This document shows, piece by piece, positions 12,489-24,851 of a stretch of 64,000 bases of DNA. Both the position numbers and the translations under genes were made by a program. Each line of letters begins with the position of its first letter. Position 1 is the first letter of the stretch. The notes under the pieces were generated by a model. The model saw only the letters and a program-made list of their open reading frames with translations. It was not told the origin of the DNA and ran no database searches. Location: NCBI GenBank assembly GCA_003956705.1, contig QZCP01000512.1, positions 196,364 through 260,363 of the forward strand, written 5' to 3'. Origin of the DNA: Brevipalpus yothersi. Its lineage: Eukaryota > Arthropoda > Arachnida > Trombidiformes > Tenuipalpidae.

Positions 12489-12723
12489 GAGCTGTAAAAG
12501 CTATGGACTTGGATGAAAAGTTGCGAGCCAACCTACTTGATCAACTTCACTCAATAAATTGATGGAATTTATGGATTCATTTTGCTGGCAAAGACTTCCA
12601 AAACCATTTCATCTCCTGATCAATTCGTCAAAGTGGTACTTGCTCTACCGTAATACATTTCAAGTCTTCGAACTGGCGACACTAAATTTAGATGGATCAT
12701 TTTCTCCTGAGAGAAACATGTAA

Positions 12724-13402
12724 TCATCTACTTTTCTCTTCAAAAAAGTGAAACTTTCGAGAGATTCCTGCTATCGTCAAACTTTTTATGACCAGGTGAT
12801 TCCCCAATTTCTGTTCAATGTCATCTGAATGGAGGAAATCTAGCATTCTGGCATCATTTGAGGTATGTGTAGGTAAATTGTCGGTATATTGCTATTTTTG
12901 TTATGACGTTGACTCGGAACAATCTGTGGTTTGAGGTCATGTATTCGCTGGGCAAAAGAGGTGCTAATTGTGAGTAGATCATCAAAACATGTACATTAAG
13001 TAGACATTTTCAGTTCTCACCACCTTGATTCTTTGACGAGTATCAAACTTTATCGAGCTCGTTGGAGCAAAGATCTTGAGGGAAAAATGAACCCCAACGT
13101 AATCACAAGCCATGCATGAAGATGAAATCTGTCCATTAAGAAGTAATAATGTACAAGAAGATTTGGTGAATTTTTTCACAGATTTCCTTCCACAACTAGA
13201 AATTCAACTCTTGAATTTTCTCATCATTCATGATCTAAGAAGCTAGTTTCTGGTTTTAATGATTCTTCTTCTTTTACTCCTTGCTCTTTGGATTCCCTGA
13301 TCTTCTTTTTCATTTTCGACTCGTTTTTGATGTCCTCGAACGTTATTGACGCCAAAATTATGATTCTTCTTGATGAGATCTGCATTACTGAACAGAGAGT
13401 CG
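12724..13402 (-). CDS. Unrecognised minus-strand gene, partly resolved exons
   Basis: Two exons are supported: 13195-13021 and 12891-12724, joined in phase 0 by a GT-AG intron, and ending in TGA at 12724. Together they give about 113 residues with Cys near the start (SSCMACDYVG) and a charged C-terminus. Upstream, 13402-13243 is open with a Lys/Glu-rich reading that begins at an ATG near 13384, but no donor joins it to the next exon in phase, so that link is uncertain. I do not recognise the family. The gene would run head-to-head with the secreted protein gene starting at 13593. Confidence 0.4.
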
Positions 13403-13592
13403 TCTATTTAATCTCCCAAGCTCACAAAACATATAATCATTTCCCTTAGGAACCTGGTTGAAGGTTTTTTTCTCCCCACAATTCAGTTTATTAGCCAGAA
13501 AAGGTTGCGAATATATCGAAACTTTTAAAAATTTTCTCTACCCATACTCAATCCTCGTTTTGTATTTTATCCTCACACCACTTCTAAACAAA

Positions 13593-14508
13593 ATGTATCT
13601 TTTGATTTTCGTTCTTGTCTTGTGTTCCTCATGGATTGAATCCGAGTCAGCTCCTAACAAAGGTGAATTGATTGTTCAATTTTATCTGGATATAAATTTC
13701 ATACCAAATATTTTCATTCACTATAGCTGAATGTGATAAAGAGTTGAAAAGTATGGATGAAGTGGCCAAAAATATTCTCCTGATGAACAAGGATGTGGAT
13801 GTTCCGAGAAATGAAACTGCTCTCCGAGAATGGTGCCGGTAAGCTTTTATCTTGATATTCCCACGAACTTATCATGAGCTCATTTGATCCCATTTTTGCA
13901 GACCAATGGTCACACTGTCCAGAAGGATGAGCGAACACGCTCGATGTGAAAAAGCTTTTTCGGCTCAAGTTGTCAAGATTTTATCCAACACCCTCAAGAG
14001 ACCGATTAAATACTTGTGTCAAAAGAATAGGAAAGGTAATTCTTTTTTATCCTATTCTTCGCATAATTCTGATTGAAATGTTTTCAATTCATTCTCAGAA
14101 ACGGTTGAGGCATTCAATTGTATGTCCGAAGAGTATACCCTGAGAATTCGCAATGAGACAACCCAATTTCTTGGAGTTTTGGATTATGTTGCCAGCAACT
14201 TTACTCAGGATGAAACTTTGCCAATGTTCTGCTGTGCCTTTGCGGAAATCATCGAAAAAGTTGACGTTAAAATTGAATCACCCAAATGTTCCAATCCAGG
14301 TATTGTTCCCTCAAAATTCCTAGTTGAACGAATCCGAAGTGTTGTGGACGATATTTTTGATCTTGTTTGCGGTCCTTTTAAAACTGTCGCAGTTTGTGAA
14401 GAGAAAGTCCCTCAAAATATGACTAGCTTGAGAAAAGTAGTTGATTTTGATACAGCTCAAGGAATATTTTTGCCAAATGTTTTGAAGGCTATTAATAAGC
14501 TCGCCTAA
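13593..14508 (+). CDS. Secreted cysteine-rich protein, unknown family, four exons
   Basis: Exons 13593-13662, 13727-13838, 13902-14035 and 14099-14508 join in phase to give 241 residues. The first exon is almost exactly a signal peptide (MYLLIFVLVLCSSWIESESA). The mature part has about ten cysteines (including CC in the fourth exon), several Asn glycosylation sites (NET, NFT, NMT) and predicted helices, and no membrane segment. The pattern suits a disulphide-bonded secreted protein such as those in arthropod gut or salivary secretions, but that is inference. No known domain is recognised. Confidence 0.75.
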
Positions 14509-15096
14509 AGACAGGAATCAATGATCACTCGAATCATAACATATAATGCTCACTTGATTCGATTTGTACCTATGAATACTCTTTTTTCTAGAAATAAATG
14601 ATTTCAAGCTCATTCCTCCGGTTCATCCAAACTACAAATTTAAAAGGGAATTTAAGGTCCTTACTCAGAAAAGACCATATTTAGTTTGATAAGAAATGTA
14701 TTTATTCATTTTCAGCGGGATTTGTTCACATTGGAAAGGGAACGATTCATTATATTTGATTTGATGATTTCTTGGAAAATCATGAAATGCAGTTGAAATA
14801 TTGATGATGAAGAGATAGCTTGCAAGACGATATGCATAGTGTGAATAGAGAAGGTGTAACTTAGATTACAATTACATGCTGAGAATGAAATTTACATATT
14901 ATTGCTTCTATGGCTCTAAAATGAACCCAGAACAGCTACCCAGGAAAGTCTTTCGAATATCATGGATTTGTGGAGCAGCCACTCGGATACATAAAGTTTT
15001 CTCTATGCATTATGTAAATTTGATGGGTAAGGTGTTGAGATATACCCAATGAATAACAAAAACAGATACCTAAGAATTCATTATTTTGACTGATTT
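14509..15096. other. Intergenic, convergent 3' flanks
   Basis: AT-rich sequence between the ends of two convergent genes. An AATAAA lies about 14590. No coding or repeat signal is seen. Confidence 0.35.
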
Positions 15097-16935
15097 TCAG
15101 CTGCTATCTGATTTTTCAGATTGCTCTCCATTGGAGGGCACAAATATTGCTATTTCTTCATTTGATTCTTCCTGCACTCGTTGTGCTTGTCGGAGTTTTG
15201 CCTCTTTCAACTTGGCTTTACGTAATTCATCTCTCGCAGTATTTTTGGTAGATAATTTACAAGTTGCTACTTTAGTAGAGACATTTTTCTTTGGAGGACG
15301 AGCAGTCTTTGGTAAAGTCTCCTAGGAAAAGAGAAGGTAGAATTGATGATTCAAGATACATAGTAAGCTCAAAATGCTTATATAATCAGCCAATTTACCT
15401 TCAAAGGTTCTTGGATAGTCCAATTGTTTCTCCTCATCAGGAGAATATCATCAAATAGCTTATGTACATCATCGATCTGAATGGAAACCATTTCCCAGAA
15501 TCCATCCAAATCTTCGTTTTTGGTGATAAATTGACCCTCACTCGGTTTATTCTGAAAGAGATCGGATGAGAGTTTGGGTAAAAAATTTACACCACTCCAT
15601 CAACGAGCAAATAAAAATTTAACTCACCATATTTTTGTGGCATAATTCACGGAATTGCTCTAATTTCTGGCTAATTAATAAATTAGCTTTACCTATAGAT
15701 GAGAGTAAGTTTCCCGTTACCTCATCACTCATCAGGTGAGATTCATCTTTCATGAATGTTTCTGTCACATTAATTCGCTGTCGAATTTTATCTACAGCAC
15801 TATCCAGCTTCCCCAAATAGCTGGAACCCTTCTTCTCTTCCAAATTCGGTCCAGATGCTGATGGATCGTTAATTAAGATGCGTTTATCTTGGTCTTCTGT
15901 TGACTTTTTTTTGGCTTGTACAGCCTGGCTATTAGGTTTACAGTTAGATGGAACAGTCTTGGTTATCATTTTCTTCTCATCTCGATTGACTTTCAAGCTA
16001 ACCGGTTCCCTATCAATTTGATTCAGAAAATCCTGATCTAAATGATTGAACACAGCAGGGCATCCTTTAAATAGAGGAGGGAATTCATTAGGTGAATGTA
16101 AATAATGAAGATTCTTTTGTCTTTACATAATGAAGGAGGTGAATGAAAGTAGTGATGAAAAAAAGCATGATAACTCACTTTTAGTATCACGTGAACGTGA
16201 AACAACTGGAGGACATGAAGGACTTCGACCAGTTAAAATAGTACCATCAACCCTGTCCGATCTTTTCACTCTAGATCTTGAGTCTCTCCAAATTTCAGCT
16301 GCATTTGGGCCATATAGACTTTCAATTCTCTTTTGAACAAGAGATTTTTCACTATCTTCATCTTCAGTATTGGTTCCCGATTGAGAGTGATGATAGGCTT
16401 GAAGTAAAAAGTTAGCACTTTTCCGATCGTTATCTTTCATATCTTCTCGATGAACACATCCATTAACACGTATTAGAGTAGAAAATGTACTACCAATCGA
16501 ACTTGTAGCATTCACATCACTCGATGGATTATTTTTCACTAATTTAACGTCATTATGGTGTTGATTATGATACTGATGGACTTGTACAGTGGACATAATT
16601 TGTTCTCCAGACACTTGGACACGATTGCTTTCATTTTGATGTCTGTTTGCCTGCTTTTGATCGTTCACATCATACTTTCTTGAACAGGACGGACTACCTC
16701 TATTTATTCCATTCCCGGCATTTGAGGTGAAGCCACTTACACCTCCACTGTAACAGTATGGACTGTAATTGGTGTAACCGGAAACTGCACAACTTAATCC
16801 AACGTAGGATGGCAGTTTAAGAATGTTGGTATTCATCTTGTTTCCAGAACTCGATGTGGCTGCTGATACAGCGTTGGTGGAATTTATCGACGCTGCTGAG
16901 TTTGTAGACTGATTACTACAACCTGCGGTGTCCAT
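15097..16935 (-). CDS. DLGAP/GKAP-domain protein, four exons
   Basis: Exons 16935-16179, 16064-15628, 15551-15399 and 15321-15097 keep phase and encode 523 residues. The N-terminal half is Ser/Asn-rich and probably disordered. The C-terminal half is the GKAP domain: YLGKLDSAVDKIRQR, then GKANLLISQKLEQFRELCHKN, then GFWEMVSIQIDDVHKLFDDI and a basic helix RDELRKAKLKEAKLRQA, ending EEIAIFVPS. In animals this family includes synaptic scaffold proteins that bind DLG/PSD-95 and Shank, and the mitotic spindle protein HURP/Mars; sequence alone does not decide which role applies. It is short for a synaptic DLGAP (about 1,000 residues). Confidence 0.82.
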
Positions 16936-17850
16936 CGACTTGAATGTTATCAGATGTCATTGAATAAGATACAATATACTGGAGCCGATCAGAATTTAAA
17001 CACATCCAAACAAATCAAAACATCATCAAGCAAACAGTAGAGTGAAGGAAGAGAGAGAGAGAAGAGAAAATTCAGAATAAGTGAAATTGAATCAAATATT
17101 GTGTTAGTAAGATGGGTGAAAAAGGATCAACATTAGATAATTTGACACCAAAAAGCTATAGATAATGGAAATGAAGATGCTCTCTCTCTCTCTCTCTCTC
17201 TTAAATCTCATCACCATCATAATCATAATCACCATCATGAGGAAATGAAAGATCCAAAAATATATACATGTATGAGATTAACATGTGTGTTTAGACACCA
17301 CTTACCGGATCATGTATCGTTGATACTTTGTTGATTTGTACAATAAATGATAATATTAATAGTAAATATAATTTCACAATATAATATAAAGCGATTAGAG
17401 ATCATCACACCAAATAGAAGATTTACCAACAACAACACATACACTTACACACACATACACACACACAACAAACAATAATCGATGATGATGATGGTGTAAG
17501 AAACTTGTTCACAATGTTATATATGTGTATTAAGTAATTGCAAATTAAGTGATTATATATATTGTAAGCAATTGAATTACGCAAACTGACAATCTATCAA
17601 TATTTTCTCAAAACACCTCATGACAATTGTCCAAAACAGTACCAAGTAATTATATTAATTCATCTATCATCACACATTTAAATGCGAAAGCGATTTAAAT
17701 GTCTCTCTCCTCCACACACAGTATACACACATTGAAAAAAATTTTTTTGGGAGGTTCCCTTCTGATGTGTGTGTGTGTATTCACTTCTCTTCTGTATTCA
17801 CTTTCCTCTATCTTTCTCTGTGTGTGTGTATCTGTCAAAAGATGTGTGCT

Positions 17851-17888
<38 letters not shown>

Positions 17889-20015
17889 CAATCTTTTTTC
17901 GAGCGCTTTTACAAGTGATACACTTTCGAGAATCTGATGGAAAGTTAAGCACATACACACACAGCTACTGAACTCTCTCTCTCTCTCCCCTAATAAATTG
18001 GTGATGGAAGAAGATGTATTGAGGAGAGAGAGAGAAGAAGAAGATGATGAAGAAGAAAAAAGATAGAGAGAGAGAGAAGATTTTTGATGTATTCAAGTTG
18101 TGAGCAAAATGCCAACCTGGATGAGACAGCGAAAGAGAAAGAAGTAAGAGAAGAAGACTTGTCGGGGGTGGACATGGAAGCTTCTCTTTTACTCTATTCT
18201 GTATGATAGAGAATGGTAATTGAGTGAATGAATGAATTGTCGCTGTTTAGCTTGATGAAGCAAACGGGAAGCAAAAATTATATAAAAGCATCAGACAATG
18301 AGCAAAAGAGGGAAGAGAGAGAGAGAGAAAAAGATCATCATCATTAAGAGTGAATAAATTGTGGAGAGAGAAGAAGAAGAGTTCAGTGGCAAGGATGATT
18401 CAAGATTGCCCTTCATCTAATAACGTAAACGAGTCAAGTGTTTTATATATAAATATAATCAATCAGATGAGAGAGAGAGAGAGAGAGAAGATGAGTTGAT
18501 TTTGAGAGCTTTTTATGATTAAAACGTTGAACGATTTCACTCTCTTTTTCTTCGCCTAATTCTATCAGTCGATTGATTTTTGCTATTTGGAGCAGCAAAT
18601 TTTCACCCCCTTTACCTATCTTCTTCTAATCATCTATGCCCTCAAGCAATGGGCCAGGCGAAAATTTTTTTGTCATGTTTCATCGCTTTTTCTTCCGTTC
18701 TTGGATCCTAATCACACTCAACAAGCTTCATCTCATTTCCACTGAAAATTAACATCTCTGATGAAGAGAGAAGCAAAACGTCCTCTTTTTGCCTCTCTTT
18801 CTCTCTCTCTTCCAATCAACAGATCTCAGCCTCTTCAAGTCTTCAAGATGAGAGGATAGTCAAGTTTCTTATTGCTACTCACTAGAATGATTTTGAAATG
18901 AAACAACTTTTTTTTCATTCCGATTCCATCAGAAAAATTGATTTTTGATTTGCCCCCATCTAGCTAGTTTGGCTGAATATTGATCACCTGAAATCATAGG
19001 TTGATTCTTCTCTTGTCCATCTCATATCGATGAGGGTTATTAATTCGAGACGGCAAGTCTGCTTGTCATTGATCAGATTGTTGTATTATTCAATCATTGA
19101 GAACAGTTAATCAGGAAGGATTCCCGAATGACCTTAAATTCTCCTTGATGACTTGTGACAAGGGTATAGTTAAATTTTATTTAGCTTCATTTCTTGAATA
19201 ATGCAATAATTTTTTATTTGATCCAATTGTTAGACAGCTTTCAAGGGCCGTATTTTAGCTCTCATTTCAGAAAATCTGTATTGGTACCCGAAAGAATTTT
19301 CTCAAATTTTTGCAAAAATGACTGATTGCTTTCAATTATTAATCAGTTTGTTTCGAAGCGAGAATAAAAATGAGAAGATTCCATGAAGCGCTTAACAAAT
19401 CTCATCAAACCGATTTTCGATATCATTTAGAATAGAATTTTTCTCTTGATAAATATTTCCTACTCTAACGAGTGTTGATGAAATTTTCACAAATAATTAA
19501 TTAAATATCCACCATTACAGATATCTGATGAAATTTGATTGCCAATGAAATCTCAGTCGGTCGGAACAGCTCCCCAATTCTGACTTCAAATGCTAGCGCC
19601 TAAAGTCCTATTGGACATGTTTGCATGCGGTCGGCACTTGTTGATGTTTGCAAAGCCGTTTCGCCCTCCTCAAGCCGCGGGATCTTTTATGAAAATGTCT
19701 TTAATCGAGTGTTAATTTTAATTCAAACTGTCTGGAAAATTATCGCTTCGAAGACGTGCCGACTTGTGGAGAGGATGGGTAATTCGAAATCTTTCCAATT
19801 TTTAACGTAAATTAATTGTATCGCACATCGAGAGCAGCGCGAGAAGTTCTGCTCATAAACTTTCAACTTTCTATTTGATGCAAAGTTTTCCGGAATTCTT
19901 AATTCTTAATTTTTTTTGTGGGTTGAAATGTTATTGCTTGTGATGTTGCTACGTTTTGGTGAGATGAATGGACTAATTTCTCAACAGAAAACTTGGAATT
20001 GAACCCATCGCAAAC
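16936..20015. other. 3 kb microsatellite-rich intergenic region
   Basis: Between divergent DLGAP-like and HHAT genes. It holds many short (GA)n or (TC)n tracts (near 17055, 17180-17200, 17850-17885, 17970, 18025-18075, 18315, 18470-18488), a (CA)n/(TG)n cluster at 17440-17470 and 17765-17830, and no convincing coding frame. It probably includes the 5' UTR and promoter of both genes. Confidence 0.45.
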
Positions 20016-21806
20016 ATGATCAAGAGAAATTTCGAATCGATTGTGTGCCTGATTGTATGGACATTCAGTTGTCTTTATTCGCTTTATTGCTTCCATTGTG
20101 GCTCAGAAGGTTGATTTCGAAAGTCATTAAACTTGCGAATTATCTTATTTTTATTCTTCTTTTTCAAGGAATCAAGCATCAACTCGATCCCGAAGATTTT
20201 TCATCAGGCTTTCTGCCATCTCGAGAGCAAGATGTATCTGATTTTGAATGGAAAGTTTTCAAAAATGCTGTCAAAAAACATTGGCTTCTCATCCCAGCAT
20301 ACATTTTCATATCTCAAGTCATAAAAATTTTCATTCCTCAGGTATTCTTGAATCGATGATTATGACTTTTTAGACTAAAATTTCCCATTAACTACCCGTT
20401 TAGATGATGGTCGTTTTTATGATAGTCTATGGATCGTTCACCATCAATTGTGTTCTCTCTCCACTCATTCTGCTGATATTTTGGCTCAATATTCTTATTG
20501 CTTTTTGTGCCCATCTATCTGGAATTTACCTTCTTCCATACATTTTGTGCATTGGCAGCTTCGGTATCATCCATGGACCTCAATATGTTGACACTAAGCG
20601 AAGTTTACTTGATTATGATCTCCAGAAAGTCTTCTTATTTGATGTCTTATTCGCTTGGCTTAATGCTAAATGTCTAAGTTTTTCATGCGATCGCAATGAA
20701 GCGTTGAAGAAGGGCAAGCATAACTCAACAAATAATATTCTCACGATACTTGCTTACTGTTTGTACTTTCCAACACTTTTTACTGGACCAATTCATCAAT
20801 TTCACCCATTCTTGGAGGTAATTTTTTCAAGTTCAGTTTAAGATGACGAGCTCGATTAACCTTGAAATTTTTTTTTCAGAATATGAGATCTCATTCAAAA
20901 TACTCTATCGATGAGACTGTTGGTTGTCTCTTCAAATTAATTCCTATGATTGGATCTGCACTTCTGTACGAAATTTTAACACACTATCTTTTCAGCTCAT
21001 CTGTTCAGTTTTATCCAGAGTTGACAGACAAATTCGACTCTTGGACACTTTGTGGCTTGGGTTATTGTCTTCCTGTTCTCTTCCACATCAAATACTATGT
21101 TCTCTATGGTACAGCGAAAGCAGTGGCTGAATTCGATGGAATTGAACTTCCTCCAGCACCAAAATGTGTATCTCGAATCCATTCATCTACTTACCTTTGG
21201 CGCCATTTCGATCGAGGACTGCATCTTTGGCTATCAAAGTGAGTCGAATTCTTGATTGTATTTTATCTCTCTACCATCAATTCACCTGCTTCTATCCTCT
21301 TCTCTGTAGATACTTTTATAAGCCCATTGTTCTCAAATATCCAAACTTATTTACCAAAGTTTTGGCCACATTTGTGAGTTTTTCCTGTGTCAGTCTGTGG
21401 CATGGATTGGATAAAACGATTATCGCCTGGTGTTGTCTGAATTTTTTCTGTGTTGTGTTCGAGAAAGTTGGATATCAGCTTCGAACATCTAGAAAAGTTT
21501 CTGAACTCGAGGTGAGGAGGAGGATAAAATTTATTAGTAAATTTTTTGCTGCCCGATTGTTCTATTAATACTTATTCTCATGACTTCCAGGATAATATCT
21601 CTCCGAATATGATGAAAAGAATCAGATCTGCTATTGCAGCTCCATTTTTCCTTCTCATGATAATTTCCAACATATTTTTCCTCTCCAACTACGATCTGGG
21701 AAAAATTTTCGTTGAACGAGTTTTGTTTTCCTTTCCGCTACCTTTGGTCAATGTGCTTCTTATCATGTATTGTGGTTGCGATGTATCAATCAGATTGTTG
21801 GAATGA
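20016..21806 (+). CDS. HHAT: Hedgehog acyltransferase (HHAT/Rasp), six exons
   Basis: Exons 20016-20109, 20169-20341, 20404-20817, 20880-21238, 21310-21511 and 21591-21806 give 485 residues, close to the 493 of human HHAT. This multipass ER-membrane MBOAT enzyme attaches palmitate to the N-terminal cysteine of Hedgehog. Many hydrophobic helices are visible. The family blocks are DFEWKVF near the N-terminus, LFTGPIHQF, the region around D338 (WRHFDRGLHLWL) and the catalytic histidine H378 in SLWHGLDKT, matching the two essential MBOAT residues. The first donor (GTTGAT) is weak, so exon 1 is the least certain part. Confidence 0.9.
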
Positions 21807-22310
21807 TTATCAGAGTATTTCCGCTATTCGAAATCCCTATGAAAGTGGAAGAGGGTCAGAAGCATGCTTCCAAAAATGTACACTTAAACATGGATTGGTG
21901 CAATTAGGTGCAATGCCCCATCAAATTGTCTTAAACACAAGCATGCATCAGTGAATCTGATTAGAATCCCATTTCTGATTCTTTGAGTGACAATTGTGCA
22001 AGTCAACAAGATATTTCTTAAATTAGAGTGAGTTTTCTCTATTGTTGATCTATCATTGATGCTGAGTGCACTCACATTGGTGACTGGAAGCGGTAGGAGT
22101 CTTTTAATTGAACTATCTTATCAATGATGGATTGTGAACTGTTGTAGATATCTTTTTATTGTTTTGGGATTTGATTGTTACCTTATTCACCTGTGATGCT
22201 TTGTTACCTTCATTTGAACAAATTTCACGTTGTAACGTCTTTCTAGATTCATAAGCAATAACTATCTGTTGAATTTGTGTTCGATTACTTGAACTGATTT
22301 GTTTCTCGAA
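21807..22310. other. Intergenic, HHAT 3' flank
   Basis: AT-rich, with no gene-like frame on either strand. It likely contains the HHAT 3' UTR and the promoter of the small membrane protein gene at 22311. Confidence 0.35.
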
Positions 22311-22613
22311 ATGGTGAAGAAAGGAGCTGGACCTAGTAATGAAAATACATCGCTTCTCGAAGGAACATCGTCGAGAGTTTGGAAGAGATACTCCTCCGAA
22401 GAGTATCAGGTTTATGATCCTGTCCCCAGGTAAGAGTTGTATATATATATGTGCTCGTGAATGATTGACTGATTTCCATCTCTTAGGTTCTACTTCAGCT
22501 GGACACATCTTACCGTCTCTTTACTGGCACTAGTATTCATGATAACTTTCATATCCATAACATTAAGCTGGGGATTGGAAAATTTACAAACTTTGGATCT
22601 GGACTCAGTTTGA
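22311..22613 (+). CDS. Small single-pass membrane protein, two exons
   Basis: Exons 22311-22429 and 22487-22613 join at a GT-AG intron of 57 bp to give 81 residues. The first exon is polar and starts MVKKGAGPSNENTSLL, a possible acidic-dileucine sorting motif; the second contains one membrane helix (about residues 45-65) and a short tail. No family is recognised. The in-phase splice and the compact exon sizes match real genes here, but expression evidence is lacking. Confidence 0.5.
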
Positions 22614-22751
22614 GACCGTTTCAGCTAGAAACATGTAACTGGAGCATTTGATTGAAGAAATATTCGAATAAATTTCTCCAATTATGCAAAAATAACTTAT
22701 GAATTTTACTTCCACAAGAGGAAAAATTAACAGCGAAAGATATGGGGATCG

Positions 22752-24265
22752 TCAGGGTGAACTAAAGTAACGCGAATAAGGTCCGTCTGGATTGCTTGGA
22801 GTCCCTGGGTTATGAGAGTCATTTGGGGAGCCACCTGGGTCGGTACCACCAGGTACAGGACTCTGTTTAAGATCAAGACTGAAAGCCGGACATTTACATT
22901 CGAATATGTAGCCATCTTCGCGTTCCATTTTGAATGTTCCCCTGAGAGAGAAAATGGTAGATTCATGGAATATTGGAAAACATCACATCTGTAGTAAACT
23001 TACCACATCTGACCTCCTGTTACTGTTTGCAAACTAACATGACTACTATATTGAAAAGCTGGTTGTAATTTAGAGAGGATAGGTTCCTGAAAAAGAGATT
23101 CAATTACTACTATTATTCCACATTTCTTTACTCAATTGAAAAACTTACTTGGCCAACAACACCTCGTCCACGAACATTTTCTATGTTACCTGAGTAGTCC
23201 AATATTCTCCAATATCTTTCTCTCAATTGTACAGCATAATCTCCTAGGTTTTCGAGTCGGATACAATACCGCCACTGTGAATTGAAATTGAATTCAAATG
23301 AATGAAAATGAAATGTAAATGAGGTAGCTATACTTACCCAATGAGTTGCAACATTTTGACTCATTCTATAACCCATGTAAAAAGGTATAGCGGTGACTCG
23401 GATGCTTTCGGTTGTTTCTTTATGCACTTCTGAAAGCTCTAACCAAGGATGATTCTTCTCTTGCCAAGCTTGCAGTGTATCTTTTGCGACAAATGGAGGG
23501 TCAGTGTTTGGTTCATGTTCTAAAAATTTTTCAAACAATTCATGGTGAATCGGATGCCTATCAGTACTAGTATATGGCAGTATGTCTTCATGAGCAACAT
23601 AATCTAGCCCAGGTATTGCGTATAAAAATCTAGTGTTTCCATGATTTCCTAAAAAAGTGACTGCCTCTGTTTGTGCTCTCTGAAATGAATAGAAAAAAAA
23701 CAGTTTAAACATGGCAAAGAAAGAGCATTACATGTAACCTACAACGAAAGGACAATCTCTAGAATCTATCAAAGTTTGATAATAGACATGAATATGACCA
23801 GGTATCTGTTTTCCATCGTTATTGTACCCAACTCTTGAACTATCGATAGCCCTGATGACCAGAAAGAAACAAAAACAATCAGTACATCAGTAAACTACGC
23901 ATCATGTATGACTTACTCTTCATTAGATTTTTTCAGAGGAACATCTCGATCAAAAACTTTGGCTATCCACGGAAATAGTGTAACACCTCGATAGCCAAAC
24001 ACTCTGTGTATAAAGAGCTGACCAGTTTCATACTTTCCATCCAATTTAGGAGTCTCTAATTTGCCCACTTCAGCTAATCTGTGGACCAAGAAAAAAAAAC
24101 AAAAAATGTTATCACAAACACACATCACACAGATTCAACATCAAATCACATCTCAACTCACTTCACAACTCCTGGAGTGGCAATCAAGTGTCGTACACTG
24201 ATCACCAAACATTGATTAGAAATTGATTTAGTTGCCAAATTTTTGGTCAATATTTTGGTTAACAT
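22752..24265 (-). CDS. POLDIP2: POLDIP2 (polymerase delta-interacting protein 2), seven exons
   Basis: Exons 24265-24162, 24078-23917, 23851-23743, 23679-23338, 23274-23149, 23086-23004 and 22941-22752 keep phase and encode 371 residues, like the human protein (368). POLDIP2 is a mitochondrial and nuclear protein that binds DNA polymerase delta p50, PCNA, PrimPol and ClpX. A presequence-like start is followed by a YccV-type domain (YETGQLFIHRVFGYRGV, then AIPGLDYVAHEDILPYTST) and a C-terminal ApaG domain (YWRILDYSGNIENVRGRGVVG, then FQYSSHVSLQT). The C-terminus carries an extra Pro/Gly/Asp-rich tail of about 40 residues beyond the usual FSLDL end. Confidence 0.93.
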
Positions 24266-24851
24266 TATCGAAACATCGACCAGCAGTTTTCGATGTTGTT
24301 GCTGTTATTGAACCGAATTAAAAAAAGCATGAAAAAAAACATGTCAACATGAAAGCATGTTGCGTCCTCTTCGTAAACAGTGTTCAATATGAAGAGAAGC
24401 GCAATTATGAATGGCGCGATTAGAGAGGTTCGCGTTCTTACATATTGCATCATGAATTCTGGGGAATTAATTAATATTGTGCACTTGCTGATTTTGGGGG
24501 AGAAAAATTAATTTAGTGAATTACAAAATTTATTGGGAGTTTGGTGATGGATGGAAAATGTTGTGACACTTGGATGATGTTATTATTTCAGAGTTAGCTG
24601 GTGATGAAAAAAAATTTGATCCACTTCATTGAGATTGCTATCATTGCCAGAGAAGCATGTGTTTTTCTGATTAAAACATCTGATGATGATGTTGATGAAG
24701 CTTGTGGATGAAGTAACAGATGTCGAGAGACAGACAACTTTATATTAAATTCGCGTGGATAAATCTGTAGTCTCATAGTGACTGATGCCTCTAATCAGTC
24801 TGTTATTCCTTTGATCTCAAGATAGATTGATAGACATTTATTGCTGTCAAA
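24266..24851. other. Intergenic between divergent genes
   Basis: Separates POLDIP2 from the Lys/Gly-rich secreted protein gene. A (GAT)n-like run lies near 24680. No gene seen. Confidence 0.3.

Noticed and set aside
17695..17971. Overlapping frames on both strands around a (GA)n tract
   Set aside because: Microsatellite translation with no homology or splice context.
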